This document shows, one piece after another, positions 7,461 to 14,857 of a DNA stretch of 22,037 nucleotides (positions are counted from its first letter, which is position 1; each line of letters begins with the position of its first letter). A program made the position numbers and the translations under genes. The stretch lies in NCBI GenBank assembly GCA_018222695.1, contig JAAEZV010000003.1:1-22037 (forward strand), in the 5' to 3' direction. The stretch is from Gammaproteobacteria bacterium (lineage in GTDB: Bacteria > Pseudomonadota > Gammaproteobacteria > Pseudomonadales > Halieaceae). Below the pieces are notes generated by a model, which made no database searches, was not told where the DNA came from, and saw only the letters and a program-made list of their open reading frames with translations.

Positions 7461-7496
7461 CAATACGCATGCGTATGGATACCTAGCCGTATGGAT
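7461..7496. promoter_or_regulatory. TetR-type operator plus an extra half-site before the second TonB receptor
   Basis: CAATACG-CATG-CGTATGG (7461-7478) matches the operator at 5796-5813 with one mismatch in the left arm and the same 4-base spacer. An 11-base direct repeat, CGTATGGATAC, occurs at 7472-7482 and 7488-7498, adding a third half-site 16 bases along. A possible promoter, TTCACA (7419-7424), 18 bases, TGAAAT (7443-7448), would put the operator just after the transcription start; that promoter is weakly supported. Confidence 0.62.
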
Positions 7497-7583
7497 ACTC
7501 GTTCGCATGGCCTGGCGACGCAACGAAATTGCTGGGTGGTGCGAGCGAAATTTATTGCAGGATCAGATTCAGGGGCAATATTA

Positions 7584-9908
7584 ATGGCAACGACTCAATT
7601 GCGGGCTTACCGGTCGATCAAGGTTTGTGGCCTCTCTCTATCAATAAGGGGGGCCGTTTGGGCGGCCCTGGTGGGTAACTCTCTGGCGCCGGCTGCGGTA
7701 TTGGCGCAAACGGAGCCCAGTCTGGGTACGCTGGAAGAGATTGTGGTTACGGCACGAAAGCGCGAGGAATCCATACAAGATACACCGATCTCCATCACTG
7801 CATTTTCGGGTGATGACTTGATATCAAGGCAGCTCGACAATATTGGTCAGATAAGCGAGTCGACGCCAAATCTTATATTCAATGAGCGGGCCGGGCTGAG
7901 TGGGAACAGCGGGAGTACGACGGTATTCATTCGAGGTGTCGGGCAACTGGATTTCACGTTGAATGTCGAGGCGGGTGTGGGTATCTACGTGGATGACGTG
8001 TATGTGTCGCGCTCCACGGGCGCATTGATTGACCTCTTGGACATCGAACGTGTGGAAGTTCTGCGGGGGCCACAGGGGACCCTTTTTGGTCGCAATACCA
8101 CTGGCGGTGCGGTCAGCGTCACATCAAAGTTGCCTAGCGAAGAGTTTGAGGCCAAGCTCGGGCTCACTGCTGGAAATTACGATCGATTGGACGTGTACGG
8201 CACCGTCAATCTTCCGCTGAGCGATAATCTCTACAATCGAACGTCGATTAAATACAGGGGCCGCGACGGCTACTACGAACGGCTCTTTGACGATGCAGAT
8301 GTCAGTGACGTGGATTCGCTGGGCTTCAGAAGCCGGTTTTTGTGGCGACCATCAGAGACGCTAGATGTCATCTTGTCCTTGGACGGTACGCGAGACAGAC
8401 AGGGTGTCGGTGGCCTCACCCTGCTGTCCATTGAAGAGGCGCTTTCCACACCGACTTCCATAGCAAGTCTTCATAACGGTGTCTTCGCTCCACAATTGGA
8501 CCCTCAGGGTGCAAGCCAGGGGCAATGTTTCGCGCCGGGCGCTGCGAGTTCTGCCTGTTATAACCGGCAGTGGTTGACCGATGATATCTACCAAACGAAT
8601 GCCTCTGCCGAGTCGAAGTCCGATCTGGACTTATGGGGTGTGAGCGCGACTGTCAATTGGGATATTGGTGGTTTGACCCTCAAATCCGTCACCGCCTTCC
8701 GCAGTGTGGAAGCAGACTCTTCCATGGATCTTGATGGATCACCGCTGCAGGTTTTCGATTTGAATGCGCAAGAGATGGACAACGAGACGTTTACTCAAGA
8801 ATTCCAACTGTTAGGCAGCGCCTTTAATGACAGGCTGAATTGGATTCTGGGGGTCTATTACCTTGACGAGGATGGCACCTATTTAGAGACCATATCGGCA
8901 GCTTTCGCTGACCTCACTAGTGGTGGGCGCACTACGACCGAAAGCATGGCGGTATTTGCTCAAGGGACCTATGACCTGACTGATAACCTCTCGATGACTG
9001 TCGGGATTCGATATACAGACGATGAGCGCGAATTTACCCCCAACGCCTTTATATTGGAGCGAGAACGTCTGAGTTTAATCCCGGCAGGCGTCCCCTTGTT
9101 GCCGCCGGTGCCTGCCAATATTAACTCTACCGAGACGACGCCCATGGTAAACCTTTCCTATGCGTTTACCGACGACTTCATGGTTTATGCCACTTACTCA
9201 GAGGGATACAAGGGTGGAGGCTTTACACAGCGAGTCGCAGAACCTAACCCCATTGTCCCGTCGTTCGACCCAGAGTTTGTCACGGCTTACGAAGTTGGGT
9301 CGAAGTTCTCAGGTCTGGATAATCGGCTGCGTATTAACGGCGCGGTGTTCTTCACGGATTATGAAGATATTCATGTTATTGGCCGACAGCCAGGCGCATT
9401 GGGGCCCGTTAATATCAACGCGGGGGAGGCGGAGATCAAAGGCTTTGAAATTGAGGTCGCCTATCTGCCAGTTGCTGGGCTCTTATTCGAGGTGGGCGCG
9501 GGATACCTCGACGCTGAATACACTTCATTCACGGATGCAGTGTTTGATCCGGTGGGTTCGGTAAACAACAAACTTCCCATGACCCCGGAGTGGTCGTGGA
9601 ATGCGTCGATATCCTATGCATTCGATTTGGCGGGGGGGCATTCGCTCACGCCAAGGGTTGACTATTCCTACAGTGATTCGGTCTTCTACGAATTTAATAA
9701 CCGTGCTCCATTGTCGCAGGATGACTATTCGCTGTGGAACGCCAGTGTGGCCTTCGAGACCGCAGATGGGGGATGGCTTGTCGCACTGAGTGGCAAGAAT
9801 TTGACAGACGAAGATTACCTTGCCAGTGGTGATTTTGTTGAGGGCATGGACTTTGGGGCCTATGCGTTGCCTCGGACATGGGCGATTAACGTCGAGAAGC
9901 GTTTCTAG
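7584..9908 (+). CDS. TonB-dependent outer-membrane receptor
   Basis: This is a complete receptor of 774 residues. The signal peptide ends at about residue 41 (APAAVLA-Q). A TonB box follows (LEEIVVTARKRE, 50-61), then the plug with VLRGPQGTLFGRNTTGGAV. The barrel ends in aromatic Phe (WAINVEKRF), the usual outer-membrane insertion signal. The C-terminal TonB-receptor box is visible as NASVAFETADGGWLVALSGKNL. The open frame reaches back to 7491, but that ATG lies inside the operator repeat. The ATG at 7584 has AGGGG 8 bases upstream and gives a sensible signal peptide. The two following genes encode exported hydrolases 30 bases apart each, so uptake and processing of the same compound is likely. 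It resembles the first receptor in architecture but is not a close duplicate. Confidence 0.94.
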   Translation: MATTQLRAYRSIKVCGLSLSIRGAVWAALVGNSLAPAAVLAQTEPSLGTLEEIVVTARKREESIQDTPISITAFSGDDLISRQLDNIGQISESTPNLIFNERAGLSGNSGSTTVFIRGVGQLDFTLNVEAGVGIYVDDVYVSRSTGALIDLLDIERVEVLRGPQGTLFGRNTTGGAVSVTSKLPSEEFEAKLGLTAGNYDRLDVYGTVNLPLSDNLYNRTSIKYRGRDGYYERLFDDADVSDVDSLGFRSRFLWRPSETLDVILSLDGTRDRQGVGGLTLLSIEEALSTPTSIASLHNGVFAPQLDPQGASQGQCFAPGAASSACYNRQWLTDDIYQTNASAESKSDLDLWGVSATVNWDIGGLTLKSVTAFRSVEADSSMDLDGSPLQVFDLNAQEMDNETFTQEFQLLGSAFNDRLNWILGVYYLDEDGTYLETISAAFADLTSGGRTTTESMAVFAQGTYDLTDNLSMTVGIRYTDDEREFTPNAFILERERLSLIPAGVPLLPPVPANINSTETTPMVNLSYAFTDDFMVYATYSEGYKGGGFTQRVAEPNPIVPSFDPEFVTAYEVGSKFSGLDNRLRINGAVFFTDYEDIHVIGRQPGALGPVNINAGEAEIKGFEIEVAYLPVAGLLFEVGAGYLDAEYTSFTDAVFDPVGSVNNKLPMTPEWSWNASISYAFDLAGGHSLTPRVDYSYSDSVFYEFNNRAPLSQDDYSLWNASVAFETADGGWLVALSGKNLTDEDYLASGDFVEGMDFGAYALPRTWAINVEKRF

Positions 9909-9938
9909 CGCCGTCCCTGGGGGTTTCGGAAGTCCGGT

Positions 9939-11072
9939 ATGGCAAAGCTTCGATATTGGCTTGGCCTGTTTATCGTAATCGTCAGTTCCGGTGCGGCACT
10001 TGCTGAAGAGTTCAGTCATCAGCGCATTGCGCCTGCAGCATTACTGGTTCCGTGGAGCGGTACCGAAGACGAGTTTTTTGGCCCCAGTCTTACTAGACAG
10101 CTGCCGGTGGGGCATCGCGTTGCGGTGCCCGATTTTGGTGAGCCCGGAAAGTGGTACGTCCAAAGGTTGACAGAGCGTTCTTATTGGATGATCTGCAACG
10201 CTTTTGCTAGCACGGTTTATGTTGGTGAAGAAAGTGTGCTGGTAGTGGATGTTTCCAGCTCTGTTAATCCTTCCGATATGCTTGCGGCACTGAGATCTTT
10301 TACCGAGCTTCCAGTGTCAACGGTCGTTTATTCGCATCCGCACACTGATCACAACGCTGGTGCTATGCGGTTGCAGCAGTTACTGGCGCAGCAGGGGGTA
10401 GAGCTGCGCATTGTCGCAAGTGAAAGCGCGGCGCGAGAAATTTCAATACATCAAAACAGTATCGCCCCGCCTACGGAAATCGTTCCTAACGGTCGGGCAG
10501 CTTTCAGTTTTGAGGGCAGAGACTTTATTCTTGGTACGCCGGTAGCTTCGGCACACAGTCCGGCGGACAGCTATGTGCTGAACCCTGATGGAGTCATTAC
10601 CTATGTCGACTTCAATTACCCCGGCCGATTACCTCTCGCTTATATCAGTTCTTCTCATGACATAACCGGCTGGGTCAATTTTTTACGCCATGTGCTGGGT
10701 GAGGACTGGGATTACGCGGTGCTCGGTCACGCCAACGTTGGCTACAAACGTGATATTCGGCAAACATTTGCTTATCTGGAAGACTTATACGATGCCTTTA
10801 ACACGTTGATACTGCCGGATTGGTCGACAGGCAAGAGTATCGGAGAGGCTGTGCAGAAGAATGGACCGGGGTTAACAGCCGGTGTGTTCTGGGGCAATTA
10901 TGTCGAGCAATCTACCGAAACGGTGGCCCAGGCAGTTCATCCCCGATGGAAGCATTTGGCTCACTCGGAAGTCATTCGCAGTCATGCTTATAAAGTCTTT
11001 GAGGACGTATTCCTGAATTACAACCCCGAGGTGCAGTCGGTTAAACCGCAGTTTGACCCGATCGCGCCTTAA
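9939..11072 (+). CDS. Exported metallo-beta-lactamase-fold hydrolase (first of a tandem pair)
   Basis: This 377-residue protein has a cleavable signal peptide (SSGAALA-E, about residue 22). The MBL metal motif is HPHTDH (133-138). Further ligands of the fold are visible: His in ASAHSPAD, Asp in ITYVDFNYPGR and His in LGHANVG, so the dinuclear site looks complete. The superfamily includes lactonases, esterases, alkyl sulfatases and thioesterases; nothing here picks one. GGAAG lies 6 bases before the ATG, 30 bases after the TonB receptor stop, so co-transcription is likely. The next gene is a homologue with the same spacing of motifs. A periplasmic role, opening or hydrolysing the substrate near the receptor, is inferred. 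Confidence 0.85.
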   Translation: MAKLRYWLGLFIVIVSSGAALAEEFSHQRIAPAALLVPWSGTEDEFFGPSLTRQLPVGHRVAVPDFGEPGKWYVQRLTERSYWMICNAFASTVYVGEESVLVVDVSSSVNPSDMLAALRSFTELPVSTVVYSHPHTDHNAGAMRLQQLLAQQGVELRIVASESAAREISIHQNSIAPPTEIVPNGRAAFSFEGRDFILGTPVASAHSPADSYVLNPDGVITYVDFNYPGRLPLAYISSSHDITGWVNFLRHVLGEDWDYAVLGHANVGYKRDIRQTFAYLEDLYDAFNTLILPDWSTGKSIGEAVQKNGPGLTAGVFWGNYVEQSTETVAQAVHPRWKHLAHSEVIRSHAYKVFEDVFLNYNPEVQSVKPQFDPIAP

Positions 11073-11102
11073 TCAGGAATTGCATCTGCGATTGGAGCAC
11101 GA

Positions 11103-12359
11103 GTGTTTGTGAGGTCTTCGACTAAAGTTGGTCTTGTACTGGTTGCAGTCATAGCAGCGTTCGCAGGCTATTACGGCAACAAGATTCTGGGTAGTAAGCC
11201 GCCAGAAATCGCGCCCGGACAAGAGGTTACGCCTGAGCTTGCCCAAGAGGCCATAGGCGCCTTGTTCGGCCCTTTCCCCCCCGAGTTCATTGTGCCCACG
11301 GGTTTCCAGCGCCATGAGCCTGTCAGGAGTGCAAACGAACCTGATAGCTCTATACCAACGCAGCCGCTCTCCAAATGGGAGGAGCTCAAACCCGGGCATC
11401 AGGTGGATGTGCCTGAATGGCCCGAAGCGGTTGGGAAATACTATATCCAGCGGCTGACCGAGAACACCTGGTGGATTTTGGCTGATCTATTTGCGGTGAC
11501 ACTTTATGTGGGGGAGTTTGAAGCACTGATCATCGACATGCCCGAGTTTATGTTTATGGGAGAGCTCTTCAGCAACATTGACGACATTCTCGACGGGAAG
11601 CCACTGACAACCTTGGTTTACAGCCACCCGCATACCGATCATATCGGCGCTGCTCAGCGATTTTACGATCACCAGCAGGCGCGAGGCATTGATGTGAAAA
11701 TCATTGGCACTCAGCGCACGATTCGAGAAATGGACAGGTACCAAATGCCGCTGCCTCGACCGAATGTCGTTGTCGGTGATGGGCGCGCCAAGTTTGAATT
11801 CGATGGCAAGGAGTTCATTTATGCATCTGTGGTTGATTGGGCTCACACAGGTGCAGATGCCTACGTTATCACCCCTGATGGAGTGCTGACGGTGGTAGAT
11901 ATTTTTTACGGTAACCGGCTACCGCTGCACGACTACTCGGGTGTGCAAAACATGAATGGCTGGGTTCAAATCATGCGCCACATGGCCGGTGAAGACTGGC
12001 ACGTGGCCAACATCGGACATGTCAATGTCGCGCATCACAAAGGTTTGCTGCGTAGTCTCGAATACACCAGCGATATATACGAGGCTTGGTTCCGCGTCGC
12101 GCCAAAGTATTGGGACCGCAATTTTTTTCCACATGCTGCGGTCGGCGAAAGCTACGTGGCTACATTCCTGCGTAATCTATTCGATAAAATTGCTTTTGAG
12201 GTGGCGCTGGAGCTAAAGCCAAAGTGGGGGCATCTGCCGCACTGGACACTGGCCCACGATCACGCAATGAAAGTGCAGTGGGATCTCTTTTTGAATTATC
12301 GGTACAAAGATGAACCCGAGATTCGCCCCAGCTTTGAGCCAATCCCTCCCAATCGTTAA
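11103..12359 (+). CDS. Exported or membrane-anchored metallo-beta-lactamase-fold hydrolase (second of the pair)
   Basis: This 418-residue homologue of the preceding protein shares matching blocks: YYIQRLTENTWWI, HPHTDHIGA (metal motif at 175-180), DWAHTGADAYV, LTVVDIFYGNRLPL and IGHVNVAHH. All metal ligands of the fold are present. The N-terminus has one hydrophobic segment (about residues 8-24, VGLVLVAVIAAFAGYYG) without a clear signal-peptidase site, so it may remain anchored in the inner membrane. It then carries about 40 more residues than its partner before the shared core. The start is GTG at 11103, with GGAG 5 bases upstream. The two genes probably arose by tandem duplication and diverged. 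They may act on related substrates or form a heteromer; neither can be seen from the sequence. Confidence 0.84.
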   Translation: MFVRSSTKVGLVLVAVIAAFAGYYGNKILGSKPPEIAPGQEVTPELAQEAIGALFGPFPPEFIVPTGFQRHEPVRSANEPDSSIPTQPLSKWEELKPGHQVDVPEWPEAVGKYYIQRLTENTWWILADLFAVTLYVGEFEALIIDMPEFMFMGELFSNIDDILDGKPLTTLVYSHPHTDHIGAAQRFYDHQQARGIDVKIIGTQRTIREMDRYQMPLPRPNVVVGDGRAKFEFDGKEFIYASVVDWAHTGADAYVITPDGVLTVVDIFYGNRLPLHDYSGVQNMNGWVQIMRHMAGEDWHVANIGHVNVAHHKGLLRSLEYTSDIYEAWFRVAPKYWDRNFFPHAAVGESYVATFLRNLFDKIAFEVALELKPKWGHLPHWTLAHDHAMKVQWDLFLNYRYKDEPEIRPSFEPIPPNR

Positions 12360-12438
12360 ATGGGTAACGCCAACTGCTCTGAAGAAGTGAGCCTGGATAT
12401 AGTGGGTTCTTCGGAGAGCGAACGATGCGGCTAGTCAG

Positions 12439-12464
12439 CCAGACACCGACTGTTGGTGTTCTGG
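12439..12464 (+). terminator. Hairpin after the receptor-hydrolase operon, probable terminator
   Basis: CCAGACACC (12439-12447) pairs with GGTGTTCTGG (12455-12464): nine base pairs, one bulged T and a 7-base loop. It is followed on the plus strand by the T-rich stretch AGTATTTATATTTC. It lies 80 bases after the second hydrolase and 39 bases from the convergent LLM stop, the expected place for a terminator between convergent genes. Confidence 0.45.
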
Positions 12465-12502
12465 AGTATTTATATTTCACTTCTCCGTCTCAATCCATGT
12501 GG

Positions 12503-13612
12503 TCAGCTGACTGGTTGACGGAGCCCTTTGGCCTCCAGCCGCGGCAGTACTTCCTGTCTAAAATACGGAAACTCCTTGGCGTAATCCACGAAGGCGAGGG
12601 TAGTGCCAGCGACGCCTGTCTCGCTCAACTTTTCTAGTAGATCAGCGATGGTGTCGGGTGTGCCGACCAAGGGGAACCCCCCGTGACCTGCGGCCATTCG
12701 ATCGCGGTACAAGGCGAGTGCCTCGGGGGTAAAAGATTGCGCATGCATGCCCTGTAATGTCATCAGATTATCAACCGCACCCCAATCTGCCTGCTCGTCT
12801 GCGTACCAGTGCAGGTAGTCTTCGGCCTCCTGCTGGGTGGGGCGGCACACCACAGTGCACAGCGTCAGCACATCCACCTTGCGGTTAACGCTGCTCGCGC
12901 GCTCAGTAATATCGGTAACGGTTGCTTTAGCTTGGTCAAAGTCAAAAACCGGTGTGAACAGAAAATCGGCGTTGCGCATAGCAAAGACTCGACCCTCTTC
13001 TGATCCCGCGGCGTTAATGATTGGCATCTTGGGTTGGATGGGGTGGGGCAGACTGTAGACCCCTTTGCCTTGATAAAAGTCGCCGTTCCAGTCAAAGGCG
13101 CTGTCCTCAGTCCACAGCTTTTGGACGTAATCGAACCATTCTTGAGCCATTGCATAGCGGTCGCTGTGGTCGCTAGGCAGATCCACCCCAAAGGCATCGT
13201 ATTCAGGCTTATTCCAGCCTGCGACAACATTCAGCCCGAGTCGCCCCCCCGACATTTGATCGAGGGTTGCGAGTTGTTTGGCTACGACGATGGGGTGATT
13301 GAAAGCAGTGTGCACAGTGGCAAAAACTTGAATGTTTTTTGAGTGGGCCGCGAGGCCGGCAGCCCAGGTCACAGTCTCTAAAACATTTCCGTGAAAGTCG
13401 GTTTCACCGCCGTAACCGATCCATCGAGCGATCGGCAGCATGAACTCGATTCCGGCTTCATCGCATTGTTGTACGAGATCGATGTTGTTCGCCCAGTTGT
13501 TATCCCACCGTTCAGCCACTTTGGTGACGGCCATACCACTGGAGCAATTTGCGGAGAATGTGCCGAGCTTGAGTTTGTTGTCGTTGAACATGGGCGCTGG
13601 AGTTTGGTGCAT
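12503..13612 (-). CDS. Luciferase-like (LLM) flavin-dependent monooxygenase, RutA/SfnG-like
   Basis: This 369-residue protein has the bacterial luciferase-like TIM-barrel fold throughout. Signatures include GYGGETDFHGNVLETVTWAAGLAA in the N-terminal third, HPIVVAKQLATLDQMSGGR in the middle and LNVVAGWNKPEYDAFG after it. The wording is close to RutA (uracil ring-opening oxygenase) and to dimethylsulfone monooxygenase SfnG; the exact substrate class cannot be fixed. Such enzymes use FMNH2 from a separate reductase, and no flavin reductase is present in the window. The start ATG has GAGAGG 7 bases upstream. It is divergent from a MaoC gene, with a near-perfect palindrome between them. With the Rid and cyclase-family genes nearby, a Rut-like opening of a ring C-N bond is possible; C-S bond cleavage is the alternative. 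Confidence 0.88.
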   Translation of the reverse strand: MHQTPAPMFNDNKLKLGTFSANCSSGMAVTKVAERWDNNWANNIDLVQQCDEAGIEFMLPIARWIGYGGETDFHGNVLETVTWAAGLAAHSKNIQVFATVHTAFNHPIVVAKQLATLDQMSGGRLGLNVVAGWNKPEYDAFGVDLPSDHSDRYAMAQEWFDYVQKLWTEDSAFDWNGDFYQGKGVYSLPHPIQPKMPIINAAGSEEGRVFAMRNADFLFTPVFDFDQAKATVTDITERASSVNRKVDVLTLCTVVCRPTQQEAEDYLHWYADEQADWGAVDNLMTLQGMHAQSFTPEALALYRDRMAAGHGGFPLVGTPDTIADLLEKLSETGVAGTTLAFVDYAKEFPYFRQEVLPRLEAKGLRQPVS

Positions 13613-13653
13613 GAGCCTTCCTCTCGTGCGAGTCGTTGCAAGCCTGTGTCACG

Positions 13654-13682
13654 TTAACATTTCAAGCTTAAAACGTTAAGCT
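13654..13682. promoter_or_regulatory. Overlapping palindromes in the LLM/MaoC divergent region
   Basis: A 26-base palindrome centred at 13666/13667 (13654-13679) pairs at 11 of 13 positions around a central AAGCTT. A second perfect repeat, AGCTTAA-AACG-TTAAGCT, covers 13665-13682. They lie 42-70 bases before the LLM start, between a possible minus-strand -35 TTGAGC (13685-13680) and a weak -10 (13661-13656). The core CTTAAAA and the symmetry centre match the palindrome at 14754-14773, suggesting one shared regulator not encoded in the window. Confidence 0.5.
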
Positions 13683-13833
13683 CAAATTGATGGCTAGGCT
13701 GGGCGTGCACAGGGGGGAGGCCGGGTTGTGTCGTGGCATTCCCCCAATCGGACGATAGTCTCAGTAGCCTGTCTTCGCGGCGTTGAGTCCGACGCGGCTC
13801 GGTCTAAGATCTGCGGATTTACAGGGGAATACA

Positions 13834-14277
13834 GTGGATTACTTCGAAGACTTTGACATTGATCAGCGAATTAGTTTTGGCCGTTATACCGTTACTCAGG
13901 ACGAGATTTTCCAATTCGCCAAGCGATACGACCCACAAGCTTTTCATGTCGATGAGCGTGATTCACTGACAGTCGAGCTCGGGGGAGTCATGGCTAGCGG
14001 GTGGCACACCACAGCGATCTTTATGCGTCTTGCTGTTGATGCCTACCTTGCGGGTGCTGCAGTGCTGACGTCCCCGGGGGTCGACGAACTTCGTTGGCTG
14101 GCCCCCGTGCGAGCAGGCGACATTATTAGCGGCGAAGCTATTGTTGAGGGCGCGCGGCGATCAGCCTCCAAGCCTGATCGCGGGATATTGACCACTGGAG
14201 TGGTGCTGTGGAACCAGCGGGAAGAGGAGGTGTTGAGAATGACGACGCACGTTTTTATGAAGGTACGTCCAAGCTAA
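13834..14277 (+). CDS. MaoC-like hotdog-fold hydratase (acyl dehydratase)
   Basis: This single-domain MaoC protein has 147 residues. The order is typical: YFEDFDIDQRISFGRYTVTQDEI at the N-terminus, then RYDPQAFHVDE with the catalytic pair Asp33 and His38 (D-x4-H), then GGVMASGWHTTA and ELRWLAPVRAGD. These enzymes hydrate enoyl-CoA esters, or dehydrate the 3-hydroxy form, usually with R stereochemistry. The open frame can be extended to TTG at 13783. I chose GTG at 13834 because AGGGGA lies 5 bases upstream and the protein then begins at the conserved start of the family. It is the only one of the three MaoC-like genes here that has both the full N-terminal segment and the catalytic pair. It is divergent from the LLM oxygenase. 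Confidence 0.87.
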   Translation: MDYFEDFDIDQRISFGRYTVTQDEIFQFAKRYDPQAFHVDERDSLTVELGGVMASGWHTTAIFMRLAVDAYLAGAAVLTSPGVDELRWLAPVRAGDIISGEAIVEGARRSASKPDRGILTTGVVLWNQREEEVLRMTTHVFMKVRPS

Positions 14278-14324
14278 TCGGGCAGGGCCACTGCTCAAGA
14301 TTGGGCGACTCGTTCAATTGCGTA

Positions 14325-14717
14325 TTACTTGACCGCGGTGGCTTCGATTTCTACCAGCGCTTCGTCCTCGATAAGCGCTGAGACCTCGACGACTGACATT
14401 GCGGGGAAGTTCTTGCCCATTATTTCCCTATAAGTGCGCCCCACTGCGCCAAGGTCAGCGAGGTACTGCTGTCGATCTGTGACATACCAGGTCATCCTCG
14501 TCACGTGCTCGGGACCGGCTCCTGCACTGCTTAAGACAGCAACGACATTTTCAAGTGCCTGTCGGAACTGCCCAATGAAGTCGTGGTGTTCAAAACGCTC
14601 ATCTTTATTCCAACCAATCTGCCCTCCACAAAAGATCATAGAATCGCCCTGAGCGATGACACCATTGGCGTAACCCTTTGGGCGTGTCCAGCCTTCAGGC
14701 AGCAAGGTCTTGTGCAT
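14325..14717 (-). CDS. Rid-family (YjgF/YER057c/UK114) protein
   Basis: With the start at ATG 14717 this is a 130-residue protein, the normal length of the family. A longer frame to 14843 would add 42 unrelated residues that overlap the promoter region. Family marks are GDSMIFCGGQIGW near the start, FRQALENVVAVLSSAGAGPEHVTRMTWYVTD in the middle and ALVEIEATAVK at the end. RidA itself deaminates reactive imines using a conserved arginine in the VARLP segment. Here the matching stretch is FPAMSVVEVSALIEDE, with no arginine, so imine deamination is doubtful and it may belong to another Rid subgroup. RutC, which works with the oxygenase RutA, is in the same superfamily. A GGGA stretch 7 bases before ATG is a modest ribosome-binding site. 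Confidence 0.86.
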   Translation of the reverse strand: MHKTLLPEGWTRPKGYANGVIAQGDSMIFCGGQIGWNKDERFEHHDFIGQFRQALENVVAVLSSAGAGPEHVTRMTWYVTDRQQYLADLGAVGRTYREIMGKNFPAMSVVEVSALIEDEALVEIEATAVK

Positions 14718-14750
14718 TCCGAATTCCCGGTTTGTAATGACGTTCAGCGC

Positions 14751-14773
14751 ATTATATTTTATACTTAAAATAT
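14751..14773. promoter_or_regulatory. Perfect palindrome and -10 element in the Rid/cyclase divergent region
   Basis: ATATTTTA-TACT-TAAAATAT (14754-14773) is a perfect inverted repeat with 8-base arms. A minus-strand TATAAT (14756-14751) overlaps its left end and would serve the Rid gene, whose ATG is 33 bases downstream of it. Aligned on the centre, 14 of 20 bases match the site at 13657-13676. A regulator bound here could control both the Rid gene and the plus-strand cyclase-oxidoreductase operon. Confidence 0.55.
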
Positions 14774-14857
14774 TCACCAGATGGCGAAAACATGGCGTAA
14801 CAGCGGCCCAACCGTTACAAAGGGGTTTGCGGCTAGCCAACAATCAGGAGAAGACAG

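Noticed and set aside
7491..7583. Extended N-terminus (31 residues) for the second TonB receptor
   Set aside because: The ATG at 7491 lies inside the operator repeat and has no ribosome-binding site, and the added residues spoil the signal peptide. ATG 7584 has AGGGG at good spacing.
12425..12637. 70-codon open frame over the convergent gap before the LLM gene
   Set aside because: It covers the terminator hairpin and runs antisense into the LLM 3' end; no family features.
14718..14843. Extended N-terminus (42 residues) for the Rid protein
   Set aside because: It would run through the TATAAT and the palindrome; the family starts at the ATG at 14717 and 130 residues is its normal length.
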